A DNA stretch of 8,554 bases from Bacteroidia bacterium (lineage in GTDB: Bacteria > Bacteroidota > Bacteroidia > UKL13-3). Below are positions 1 through 6,732 of this stretch, piece by piece (the stretch's first letter is position 1; the number at the start of each line of letters is the position of its first letter). The notes under the pieces were generated by a model. That model was given only the letters and a program-made list of their open reading frames with translations, did not search any database and was not told the DNA's origin. The DNA lies in the NCBI GenBank assembly GCA_019454865.1, contig JACFNJ010000114.1, positions 1 to 8,554 of the forward strand, given 5' to 3'. A program made the translations under genes and the position numbers.

Positions 1-6
1 AGCTAA

Positions 7-1599
7 TTATTGTTTAATTATTCTTCCGAAGGCATTGCCTTCATCACTTGAAACTTTTACTAGATACAGACCTTGAGGTAAGTGAGCAATTTCAATCGCT
101 GAAAATTTACCTACATTTTGCTCCACAACAACTCTACCCGACAAATCGAAGATAGTAACTTGAGCAGTATTTAGTAATTGTGGTAAATGTATATTAAACA
201 ATGTAGTTGCAGGGTTTGGATAAATTTCCACATCCAATACAGTAGCTAAATTTGCCAATCCTGTTTGTGGTGTTACTGTAAAATTATCAATTGCAAAAAA
301 TGCAGGAGTATTCATGCCATATAATCCATTATCAGATGATGATAATGAAAACTCAATTGAATCTATTTTTCCTAAACGGGTTAAATCAACCCATTTCCAT
401 TGTGTTAGTATTTTACCGCTATCCGCTAAATAAGCAAAAACACTGTCTGTTATATTTCCTCCATAATAACCTATAATTTTCACTTTAAAAAAATCGGTAT
501 CGGTAAATTGTTTTGCAAATCCATCGCCCCATTTCATACTCAAATATGCATAGTTGGAGTTAGTAATATAAACACCGCTTGCTACTTTTTCTGAAGTAGT
601 GTTATCAATAATTATTTTTGAATTGTTTTGCGCAATAGCATAATTGGAGCTGGTATCAACCCCCGAACCGGTAACTGCTGTATATAATTTTGAATAATTT
701 ACTGTATTGCTATCCAAACTTACATCTTTATGATTTGAAATTGCAAATCCATTACTCCAATAATCACCAAAAGCTGAAGTGGTAAATTCAGAATAAAATG
801 AAGCAGCACCGCTTATATAGTTTTCAAAAACTTTTCCATTTGGTTTATTCCAATATTTATTTGCTGCTATTGTTAAATTCTCAAAATCGGCTGTAGAGGC
901 ATTCGTTGCAATATCATCAACTGCAAAGAACAATGGAGTGTTTGGACCAAATTGACCAACATCTGATGTTACCATACTAAAATGTAAAGAATCTACTTTG
1001 CCTAATGTAGAAAGATTTACCCACGCCCAGTTTTTTACAATATAATCTTGTGAATTATTTGCAAAACGATAATCGGCTAAGTAAAAAACCACACTATCGT
1101 TTATGGTATTTCCATTAGCATAGCCTCTGATAACTAAATAAAAATAATCACTGTCGTTTCCGGTATTGCCTCCAAATTTTTTACTAAATGCATCTCCATT
1201 CAACATAGATAAAGCAGCATAAGTAGTATTTGTAACATACAATCCTTTTACGGTATCATTTGTAGCTAATTTTATTATAGCGTTATTTTGTCCGATAGCA
1301 TATTTATCTGAATTGTAACCACCATTAGCATAAGAGGCATACATGTTACCAAACCCGGCTTGTGTATCGTTTTTAATTGTTGAATAAGCCCAACCACTAC
1401 TCCAAAAACCACCAAAAGATGTGCTGTAAGAAATTGGGAAAGTAAAATCACCACTTGCAAAATTACTTGCAATGGTTTTACCTGTTCCATTTAATACAGA
1501 ATTTGGTGTTAAACTAAACGATTCAAAATTGGAAACAAATTGTGCATGTAAGCAAACTGAAATTGTTAAGAAAGAAAATAGAAATAATTGTTTTTTCAT
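7..1599 (-). CDS. Exported protein with two tandem DUF4465 repeats and a T9SS type A sorting domain; candidate surface partner of the B12 receptor
   Basis: This 530-aa protein starts with a cleavable signal peptide (residues 1-20: KK, hydrophobic core, CLHA before Q20). C16 lacks a proper lipobox, so it does not look like a lipoprotein. Two homologous DUF4465-like repeats follow, at about 24-230 and 238-440. Shared blocks include FWSSGWAYS/YWSNGFAIS, YAIGQNN/YAIAQNN and NTPLFFAVDDI/NTPAFFAIDNF. Residues 455-530 form a Por secretion tail (VEIYPNPA, LPQGLYLVKV, final KQ), which directs export through the type IX system to the cell surface or medium. The start lies 8 nt after the stop of the upstream BtuB-like receptor gene, so the two are probably cotranscribed under the cobalamin riboswitch. 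DUF4465 has no biochemical role that I can state with certainty. The context suggests binding or presenting corrinoids at the cell surface, which is inference. Family and sorting calls are strong; function is open. Confidence 0.88.
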   Translation of the reverse strand: MKKQLFLFSFLTISVCLHAQFVSNFESFSLTPNSVLNGTGKTIASNFASGDFTFPISYSTSFGGFWSSGWAYSTIKNDTQAGFGNMYASYANGGYNSDKYAIGQNNAIIKLATNDTVKGLYVTNTTYAALSMLNGDAFSKKFGGNTGNDSDYFYLVIRGYANGNTINDSVVFYLADYRFANNSQDYIVKNWAWVNLSTLGKVDSLHFSMVTSDVGQFGPNTPLFFAVDDIATNASTADFENLTIAANKYWNKPNGKVFENYISGAASFYSEFTTSAFGDYWSNGFAISNHKDVSLDSNTVNYSKLYTAVTGSGVDTSSNYAIAQNNSKIIIDNTTSEKVASGVYITNSNYAYLSMKWGDGFAKQFTDTDFFKVKIIGYYGGNITDSVFAYLADSGKILTQWKWVDLTRLGKIDSIEFSLSSSDNGLYGMNTPAFFAIDNFTVTPQTGLANLATVLDVEIYPNPATTLFNIHLPQLLNTAQVTIFDLSGRVVVEQNVGKFSAIEIAHLPQGLYLVKVSSDEGNAFGRIIKQ

Positions 1600-1607
1600 T
1601 TTATATA

Positions 1608-3503
1608 TTATTTAAAAGTTAGTTGTAAGGATAGCTGCCAATTAGCCAAAGGCATAGGGCGAGCAGGCAAAACCATGTATTGTGTATTAAAACAATTGTT
1701 ATAATTAAATTGTAATTGCCAATGTGATTTTAACCACGATATGTTGTAGCCTGTATATACGTTTGTAATGAAATAATCGTCAATAAATGCTGAATTATCC
1801 GAAGTAATAAAACGATAACCGGTATAGGTTGGGTTAATACCAAAATAAAACCACTTATGCGAATACGAAACAAAATGCTGATGTGTAAGTCGAGGAGTAT
1901 AAATTAATTGTTTGCCTACCGTTTGGTCGTTAACAACAGCAGCTTTTTGATTTGTAGATAAAACATAACTCCAATCACTGCGTAAAGTAAAATTACCAAT
2001 TGAACTTTGGTATCGTAACGTATTGCTCCACTCTACCCCACGACTCCATACTTGCTTTAGATTTTGTGGTGTCCATGTTCCGGAAAGCGGAACCCATACA
2101 ATCCAATCCGTTACAATTCGATTAAACACATTTGCCTGAGTTGAGAAATAAAAATCAGTTGCATGAATTTCTTTTTTCAATCCAATTTCTTCTCCAATTC
2201 CATTTTCTGTTTTCAAATTTTTGTTTCCCGTAATCCAATACAGATCATTTAATGTTGGCAACCGATAAGATTTATTTAAATGAGCAGATATGGTAAAATG
2301 TTTTGGCAACTTATAAGCAACACCCAAGGTAGATGTAAAAGGTTGTGCTATTGCATACAGCCAGTCTTTACCAATACTTGCAGCAACTGTTATGTTTCTC
2401 ACTCCGGTATATTTTGAAGAAAGGAAAAAAGAAGTAAGATTTCGCTCAGCCAAAGCTGAATAACCATCGCTTGTTGCATATGAAAACGTATTATTTACAC
2501 CGGTATTAAAACTCCAATTAGTATTTGGTGTCCATTGTATGTCCGATTCAGTTATCCATGAATTGCTTTTACTTTTTCCAAAAATATAGGTAGATGGGTC
2601 TTGATAATTGATATACTCATTCAGGTAAGCTGCACGTGTATTAACACGAATTGTTTTTAACTCGTATTTCCACTCACTTACCATTCTATTAAATGCATCT
2701 ATCTGATAGGAATTGCTAACCGCAGCACCAATTGTTGGTGGAATATTTCTATCACTAAATCCATACCAATACTTTACAGAAAATGTATTCTTTAAATTGG
2801 GGTTAAAACCAATCTCCGCTATTCCTCCGTAACTTGTTTGTTCCGCATGTGGTAGTGTAGTTAGCGGATTATCGGGCAATGCCGTATTTTTATAGGTAAT
2901 ATTATTAATAGCATTTCGCCAATATGCATTTAACTTAATATACATTTTAGCATTGCCTTTAGCAAATCCTACGTAATGTTGTTGGTCAGAAAAACTACCC
3001 AAACCTAACCGATAATATGCGCTTTGCTTATTAAATGCCGAAGCATTTTTTAACAAAACAGCTCCACCTATTGCACCGCTTCCGTATAATGCCGAATTGC
3101 CACCATAAAAAACACTAACTTCATCCAATACACTAACGGCTATTAGATTAAAGTCAATTTGCCCGTTCATGTTACTTTGCAGGTTTATACCATTCCATAA
3201 AATAGCGGTATGTGCTGCACCCGCACCACGAAAACTTGTAGTAGCAAGCTGACCAACTCCATAATTTTTTATAAACAACGGACTGCTTAATGCAAGCAAC
3301 TGTGCAAGTGTTGCATTATTTTGTGTTGCTTTAAGTAACGAATCGGTTTGTATAATTTTATTTCCTATGCTGAACTGTTCAAACCGATTGGTTTGTGTAC
3401 TAAACTCCGGTAATTGATAAACAGAATCCTGCTTTAAATTTTGGGCATAGCTTTTCAACCCTAAATTCAAAACAAGCAAACCTATTATCCAACTTTTGTT
3501 CAT
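1608..3503 (-). CDS. btuB: TonB-dependent outer-membrane receptor, BtuB-like (vitamin B12/corrinoid uptake)
   Basis: Outer-membrane active transporter, energised by TonB-ExbBD, predicted to import cobalamin into the periplasm. I place the start at 3503, giving 631 aa, because a clean signal peptide follows immediately (MNKSWIIG, hydrophobic core, SYAQ at about residue 20). An upstream in-frame ATG at 3542 would put 13 polar residues in front of it. After a short N-terminal segment that may hold the TonB box (YQLPEFST), the plug covers about residues 50-155, with SFRGAGAAHTAILWNGINLQ and the typical plug end GGNSALYGSGAIGGAVLL. The rest is an aromatic-rich, alternating-strand barrel ending in LSLQLTFK, a typical outer-membrane C-terminus. 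The length is close to that of E. coli BtuB. Substrate assignment rests mainly on the cobalamin riboswitch in its leader; the sequence alone would say only TonB receptor. It heads a unit with the DUF4465 gene downstream. Confidence 0.88.
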   Translation of the reverse strand: MNKSWIIGLLVLNLGLKSYAQNLKQDSVYQLPEFSTQTNRFEQFSIGNKIIQTDSLLKATQNNATLAQLLALSSPLFIKNYGVGQLATTSFRGAGAAHTAILWNGINLQSNMNGQIDFNLIAVSVLDEVSVFYGGNSALYGSGAIGGAVLLKNASAFNKQSAYYRLGLGSFSDQQHYVGFAKGNAKMYIKLNAYWRNAINNITYKNTALPDNPLTTLPHAEQTSYGGIAEIGFNPNLKNTFSVKYWYGFSDRNIPPTIGAAVSNSYQIDAFNRMVSEWKYELKTIRVNTRAAYLNEYINYQDPSTYIFGKSKSNSWITESDIQWTPNTNWSFNTGVNNTFSYATSDGYSALAERNLTSFFLSSKYTGVRNITVAASIGKDWLYAIAQPFTSTLGVAYKLPKHFTISAHLNKSYRLPTLNDLYWITGNKNLKTENGIGEEIGLKKEIHATDFYFSTQANVFNRIVTDWIVWVPLSGTWTPQNLKQVWSRGVEWSNTLRYQSSIGNFTLRSDWSYVLSTNQKAAVVNDQTVGKQLIYTPRLTHQHFVSYSHKWFYFGINPTYTGYRFITSDNSAFIDDYFITNVYTGYNISWLKSHWQLQFNYNNCFNTQYMVLPARPMPLANWQLSLQLTFK

Positions 3504-3577
3504 TACAAATCCGTTTTTTAAACAACTTGCAGGATAAAACAAGAAAGGGAATACAATTAATTTGATAATTCCTTTTT

Positions 3578-3594
3578 GCTTTTCTCCCGAAAGC
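3578..3594 (-). promoter_or_regulatory. Leader hairpin downstream of the B12 riboswitch, possible expression platform
   Basis: On the minus strand GCTTTCGGGAGAAAAGC forms a perfect 5-bp stem (GCTTT/AAAGC) with the 7-nt loop CGGGAGA, 19 nt after the B12 box. It is followed by AAAAAGG, not by a U-run, so it is not an intrinsic terminator by itself. Its place between aptamer and start codon fits the regulatory hairpin that many cobalamin riboswitches carry. The loop bases CGGGA are complementary to TCCCG at 3717-3713 in the aptamer. Whether that pairing forms is inference. Confidence 0.45.
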
Positions 3595-3604
3595 TACATG
3601 GTTA

Positions 3605-3780
3605 AATTCTTGTGGCAGGTCTTCTGACTTGTATCGGTTTATTTGGTCTTCCCGTTTTAAAAACAAAACAGTGACAATAGAATAAATAAACCTTTGGCGA
3701 TACTTACAGCAGCGGGAACTGTTCAGGATTTTCACCTGATTCCCTATTAAGCAATGCAATTAAAATAATTGCCTGCACCA
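3605..3780 (-). promoter_or_regulatory. Cobalamin (B12) riboswitch
   Basis: Read on the minus strand, this leader carries the class hallmarks in the right order. The stem-loop TCAGGTGAAAATCCTGA (3739-3723) matches the conserved GGTGAAAATCC element. CAGTTCCCGCTGCTGTAAG (3721-3703) matches the CCCGCnnCTGTAA element. TGTCACTG (around 3676-3669) is close to GCCACTG, and CGGGAAG (around 3654-3648) is the usual GGGAAGG block. The B12 box AGTCAGAAGACCTGCC (3629-3614) differs from the consensus at about one base. The closing stem P1 can form between GTGCAGG (3778-3772) and CCTGCCAC (3619-3612) with one bulged C. The element sits about 110 nt upstream of the btuB-like start and should reduce expression of the receptor and the following DUF4465 gene when cobalamin binds. 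The outer boundaries are approximate. Confidence 0.95.
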
Positions 3781-3790
3781 AAAGAGCGCA

Positions 3791-3823
3791 CAAATGTATT
3801 GTATTAATTCTAACATCTGCAAA
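3791..3823 (-). promoter_or_regulatory. Bacteroidota-type promoter for the riboswitch-btuB-DUF4465 transcript
   Basis: On the minus strand TACATTTG (3798-3791) is a perfect match to the Bacteroidota -7 box TAnnTTTG. TTTG (3823-3820) lies 21 nt upstream, in the range expected for the -33 element. Transcription would begin near 3785, just before the first strand of the riboswitch P1 stem at 3778, which is where a leader promoter should be. That would give a leader of about 280 nt before the start codon at 3503. Confidence 0.7.
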
Positions 3824-3910
3824 TTCTTTTCAAAACTTGAGCGCAAACCAATGAATATGTAAGCAAGAATTTTTTTAATGAAAAACTAAAAAGACATGAA
3901 AACTTTTCAA

Positions 3911-3941
3911 CTTACCAAAGTTCTTTTCTATTTTTGGTAAG
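3911..3941 (+). repeat. Perfect 9-bp inverted repeat upstream of the DinB-family gene (operator or hairpin)
   Basis: CTTACCAAA (3911-3919) and TTTGGTAAG (3933-3941) are exact reverse complements separated by 13 nt. The right arm overlaps TATTTTTG (3929-3936), a TAnnTTTG -7 candidate for the plus-strand gene starting at 3967; no good -33 TTG is seen at the usual distance. The arrangement fits a repressor operator over a promoter, or a stem-loop in the leader. The bases after it (GCTTTTAAT) make only a weak U-run, so a terminator is less likely. The remaining intergenic DNA at 3824-3910 shows nothing recognisable. Confidence 0.45.
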
Positions 3942-3966
3942 GCTTTTAATAAAATACCGTTGATTT

Positions 3967-4509
3967 ATGAGCAAGACCGACACAAATTATATTGCATCCA
4001 GTAAAGCCCTATTTGTTCAATACAAAAAACTTTGCGAAAAAGCAATGGCACAAGTACAAGACGAAGATTTGCTAAAACAAATAAACGCAAACAGCAACAG
4101 CATTTATCTAATTGTAAAGCATCTGCATGGAAACATGCTAAGCCGATGGACAGATTTTTTAATCAGCGATGGAGAAAAAACATGGCGAAACAGAGACAAT
4201 GAATTTTTGCAAGAAGATAATATGAACAGAGAAAAACTTATGCAACTATGGGAGGAAGGATGGAAATGCTTATTTGATACATTGGATAAATTAACTCCCG
4301 AAAATTTAGGAAATATTGTTACCATTCGTGGTGAAAAACATAGCGTAATGGAGGCTATTAATAGACAAGTAGCACATTACAGCTACCACATTGGGCAGAT
4401 TGTTTTTGTATGTAAAATTTTTCAATCCGATGCTTGGCAAACACTAAGTATAGCCAAAGGCAAATCGCAAGAGTTTAATAATGCGATGCAGGAAAAGAAA
4501 GAAATCTGA
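3967..4509 (+). CDS. DinB superfamily protein, DUF1572-like
   Basis: This 180-aa protein has the features of the DUF1572 branch of the DinB/YfiT-like four-helix-bundle family: an amphipathic helical start (YIASSKALFVQYKKLCEKAM), the block IVKHLHGNMLSRWTDFL at 49-65, a middle stretch DGEKTWRNRDNEF at 68-80, and the C-terminal HYSYHIGQIVFVCK at 137-150. H54 (or H52) with H137 and H141 would form the three-histidine divalent-metal site of the superfamily. Members are cytosolic and often act as metal-dependent thiol-linked enzymes or have no known reaction; nothing here defines the substrate. No signal peptide or membrane segment is seen. It stands alone on the plus strand, convergent to ade, with a perfect inverted repeat just upstream. 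The ATG at 3967 has no Shine-Dalgarno sequence, as is usual in this phylum. Family call is firm; function is unknown. Confidence 0.85.
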   Translation: MSKTDTNYIASSKALFVQYKKLCEKAMAQVQDEDLLKQINANSNSIYLIVKHLHGNMLSRWTDFLISDGEKTWRNRDNEFLQEDNMNREKLMQLWEEGWKCLFDTLDKLTPENLGNIVTIRGEKHSVMEAINRQVAHYSYHIGQIVFVCKIFQSDAWQTLSIAKGKSQEFNNAMQEKKEI

Positions 4510-4576
4510 GGTTTTTAAATTTCCTTCATATATTTCATTACGAAAATTCAACCTTAAATTTTAACAAAAGTATAAT

Positions 4577-6175
4577 TTAAACCTCTCGTAAAAACTTAAA
4601 CGAATCAGCATCAAACAATCCCTTATCGCTTAGTTTTAAACTTGGTATTACTAAAAGCGCCATAAAACTCAAACTCATAAATGGAGCTTGTAATGTTGAA
4701 CCCAATTCAACTTTACTAAATTTATCCAAAGCGATATAATTCTCTGCAACTTTCCAAGCATCATCAGTACTCATTAATCCGGCTACGGGTAATGGCAATA
4801 TGTGCGCTTCGTTTTCGGACACTGCACTTAACCCACCGGCATGTGCAATAACTAAATTTACTGCATTACAAATTGCTTCATCCGATACTCCCACACATAC
4901 AATATTGTTGATATCGTGTGCAACACTACTTGCAATTGCACCTTTTTGTAAGCCAAAGTTTTTGATGTAAGCAGCTGCAATTTTTTGTTTCTTGTATCGG
5001 TTTACTACAACAATTTTCAAAACATTATTTTCAGGTAATAAGTTGCTTGCTTCAATCATTTCTTTACCTGTTATCAATTGCCCGTCATAACATACAATGG
5101 TAGGCTCAATGGCTTGCGGTTGGTATGCAAAATCATCCGGTGTTAATGCAGAAAGTGTAAATTTATTAATTGGCGTTACATTTACTGATGGGATAAAACT
5201 TTTGCCTTGCTGCGCAACTGCTTCACCGGCAATAACCGTTTTGTTAATCGCAAATTCGGACAAATCTTTTGCAACAATAAAATCGGCAGAATCACCAATT
5301 TTCAGTTGTCCTACGGGTACATTGTAATGCTTAACCGGATTAATACATGCTGCACGTAATACATCAAACAAGTTGTAACCGGCTTTAACTGCCCGGGCGC
5401 ACAATTGATTAATATGCCCTAACAGCAACGAATCGGGATGCTTATCATCGCTGCAAAACATTATTTGTTTTGGATATGCTTTAATAGCAGGTATTAATTC
5501 GTTAAAATTACGTGCAGCACTTCCCTCTCTAATCAAAACGTGCATACCTAATTGCAATTTTTCCAATGCTTCAGCTAATGAAAAACACTCATGATCGGTT
5601 GTTATTCCGGCTGAAAAATATTTTCTTAATTTTTCTCCAACAAGTCCGGGAGCATGCCCATCTATAGGTTTCTTTAGCCTATGTGCATGGGCAATTTTTT
5701 TACAAACCTCTTCATCATCATACAACACACCCGGAAAATTCATCATCTCAGCTAAATAATAAATATCATCTTGCTGTAATAGTTTAGCTATGTTATCGGA
5801 GTTAATGGCATCTCCGGCAGTTTCAAAAACTGTTGCAGGCACACAACTTGGCGCACCAAAAAAAAACTTAAATGGTGTTTGTTTTCCGTTTTCAACCATA
5901 AACTGCACACCTTGTATTCCTAACACATTTGCAATTTCATGTGGGTCGCTAATAGTAGCTACAGTACCATGCAGTACAGCCATTCGAGCAAATTCAGACG
6001 GAATCAATAACGAACTTTCGATATGAACATGAGCATCAACAAAACCCGGCAATAAATATCCTTCTACTTGCTTATTAATTGGTGTAATGGAATGAATGAT
6101 TTTGTCATATTCCAATCGAACAGGATAGATTTTATCTTGTTTTAAATCTACCAAATTTGCCTCAATTGTTTGCAT
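4577..6175 (-). CDS. ade: Adenine deaminase (adenine to hypoxanthine + NH3)
   Basis: A 532-aa amidohydrolase-superfamily enzyme of the AdeC type, acting in the cytosol in purine base salvage. Visible family motifs are PGFVDAHVHIESS (43-55, metal ligands H49 and H51), HGTVATISDPHEIANVLG (69-86), LAEMMNFPGV (141-150, with the conserved E143), IDGHAPG (171-177), GITTDHEC (190-197), MFCSDDKHPD (239-248, catalytic D243/D244 region) and INPVKHYNVPVG (278-289). GDSADFIV (294-301) marks the return to the composite beta domain. The C-terminal domain specific to adenine deaminases is also present, with HAGGLSAVSENEAHILPLPVAGLMS (445-469) and a closing PSLKLSDKGLFD. The length fits an intact enzyme and no key residue is missing. 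Its ATG lies 2 nt after the cdd stop, so it is almost certainly translated from the same message. It converges on the DinB-family gene, and the 67-bp gap between them has no clear terminator. Confidence 0.95.
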   Translation of the reverse strand: MQTIEANLVDLKQDKIYPVRLEYDKIIHSITPINKQVEGYLLPGFVDAHVHIESSLLIPSEFARMAVLHGTVATISDPHEIANVLGIQGVQFMVENGKQTPFKFFFGAPSCVPATVFETAGDAINSDNIAKLLQQDDIYYLAEMMNFPGVLYDDEEVCKKIAHAHRLKKPIDGHAPGLVGEKLRKYFSAGITTDHECFSLAEALEKLQLGMHVLIREGSAARNFNELIPAIKAYPKQIMFCSDDKHPDSLLLGHINQLCARAVKAGYNLFDVLRAACINPVKHYNVPVGQLKIGDSADFIVAKDLSEFAINKTVIAGEAVAQQGKSFIPSVNVTPINKFTLSALTPDDFAYQPQAIEPTIVCYDGQLITGKEMIEASNLLPENNVLKIVVVNRYKKQKIAAAYIKNFGLQKGAIASSVAHDINNIVCVGVSDEAICNAVNLVIAHAGGLSAVSENEAHILPLPVAGLMSTDDAWKVAENYIALDKFSKVELGSTLQAPFMSLSFMALLVIPSLKLSDKGLFDADSFKFLREV

Positions 6176-6177
6176 AA

Positions 6178-6669
6178 TTATTTTCGTTTTAATTCATCCA
6201 CCCAAAACATAAACGGCATAAATGTACGTAGTCCGTTTGCAACATATATTACGCCCGTTTCGCCTTGCAATAGCACACGTATTGGTTGTTTAAATTTAAT
6301 TTCGTACTCACTCATACTTTGTAAACATGCGCCACAGCTCATTATTGGTTCAGTTACGATATAGTCCTCTGCTTTTACAGTTATTGCAATAGTTTTTACC
6401 GGCTGATCAGGATATGTTGCTCCTGCACTAAAAATAGCTACACGCTCAGCGCATAAGCCACTTGGATAAGCAATATTTTCTTGATTACTGCCTGTAATTA
6501 TTACACCATTATTCAATTGCAAAGCACAACCTACATGAAACTTAGAGTATGGAGCATACGATGTATGAACAGCCTCTTTTGCCTTTAGCAATAATGCTCT
6601 ATCCACCTCATCCAATTCCTGAATTCTGTTATATTGAATTAGTATTGATTCTTTTTTAATTTCTTCCAT
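6178..6669 (-). CDS. cdd: Cytidine deaminase (cytidine/deoxycytidine to uridine/deoxyuridine)
   Basis: A 163-aa zinc-dependent cytidine deaminase of the short, homotetrameric class. The signature residues are all present: AYPSGLCAERVAIF (67-80) gives zinc ligand C73 and the catalytic proton shuttle E75, and IMSCGACLQSM (109-119) gives ligands C112 and C115. SYAPYSKFHVGCAL (37-50) is the usual substrate-side N-terminal motif, and SNQENIAYPSG (61-71) holds the ribose-binding N and E. The proline usually seen before the CxxC motif is replaced by M110-S111, a mild variation. The N-terminus is about 20 residues longer than in compact bacterial enzymes, which is also seen in relatives. It is the first gene of a two-gene unit with ade (stop TAA, two bases, then ATG), suggesting joint control of nucleoside and base deamination. 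No convincing promoter box was found in the 63-bp divergent gap. Confidence 0.95.
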   Translation of the reverse strand: MEEIKKESILIQYNRIQELDEVDRALLLKAKEAVHTSYAPYSKFHVGCALQLNNGVIITGSNQENIAYPSGLCAERVAIFSAGATYPDQPVKTIAITVKAEDYIVTEPIMSCGACLQSMSEYEIKFKQPIRVLLQGETGVIYVANGLRTFMPFMFWVDELKRK

Positions 6670-6684
6670 TCATTCAAGATTACA

Positions 6685-6692
6685 TAAATTTG
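6685..6692 (+). promoter_or_regulatory. Candidate -7 box for the saccharopine dehydrogenase-family gene
   Basis: TAAATTTG matches the Bacteroidota -7 consensus TAnnTTTG and would place the transcript start about 35 nt before the ATG at 6733. No TTG stands at the expected -33 distance, and such matches occur by chance in AT-rich DNA, so this is only a candidate. It lies in the 63-bp gap between the divergent cdd and saccharopine genes. Confidence 0.25.
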
Positions 6693-6732
6693 TCTTTAAT
6701 TTATATAGTTTCGCTTCGATTTTTTAGTAAAG

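Noticed and set aside
3504..3542. Upstream in-frame ATG for the TonB receptor
   Set aside because: Starting at 3542 would add 13 residues before a textbook signal peptide; the ATG at 3503 begins directly with that peptide.
3400..3759. A 119-codon minus-strand reading frame upstream of and overlapping the receptor gene start
   Set aside because: It runs straight through the cobalamin riboswitch and into the btuB-like gene in another frame, and its translation has no recognisable domain or signal. The RNA element explains the conservation here.
3757..3771. CAATTA-AAA-TAATTG inverted repeat as a separate element
   Set aside because: It lies just inside the riboswitch P1 stem and is best read as a peripheral helix of the aptamer.
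4104..4325. Antisense reading frame inside the DinB-family gene, and similar frames antisense to ade, cdd and the saccharopine gene
   Set aside because: Their translations show no family motifs and they lie opposite genes with strong domain signatures, so they are frame shadows.
4510..4576. Terminator between the convergent DinB-family and ade genes
   Set aside because: The gap has only A/T-rich near-palindromes (AAAATT and AATTTT) without a G-C stem, too weak to call in AT-rich DNA.
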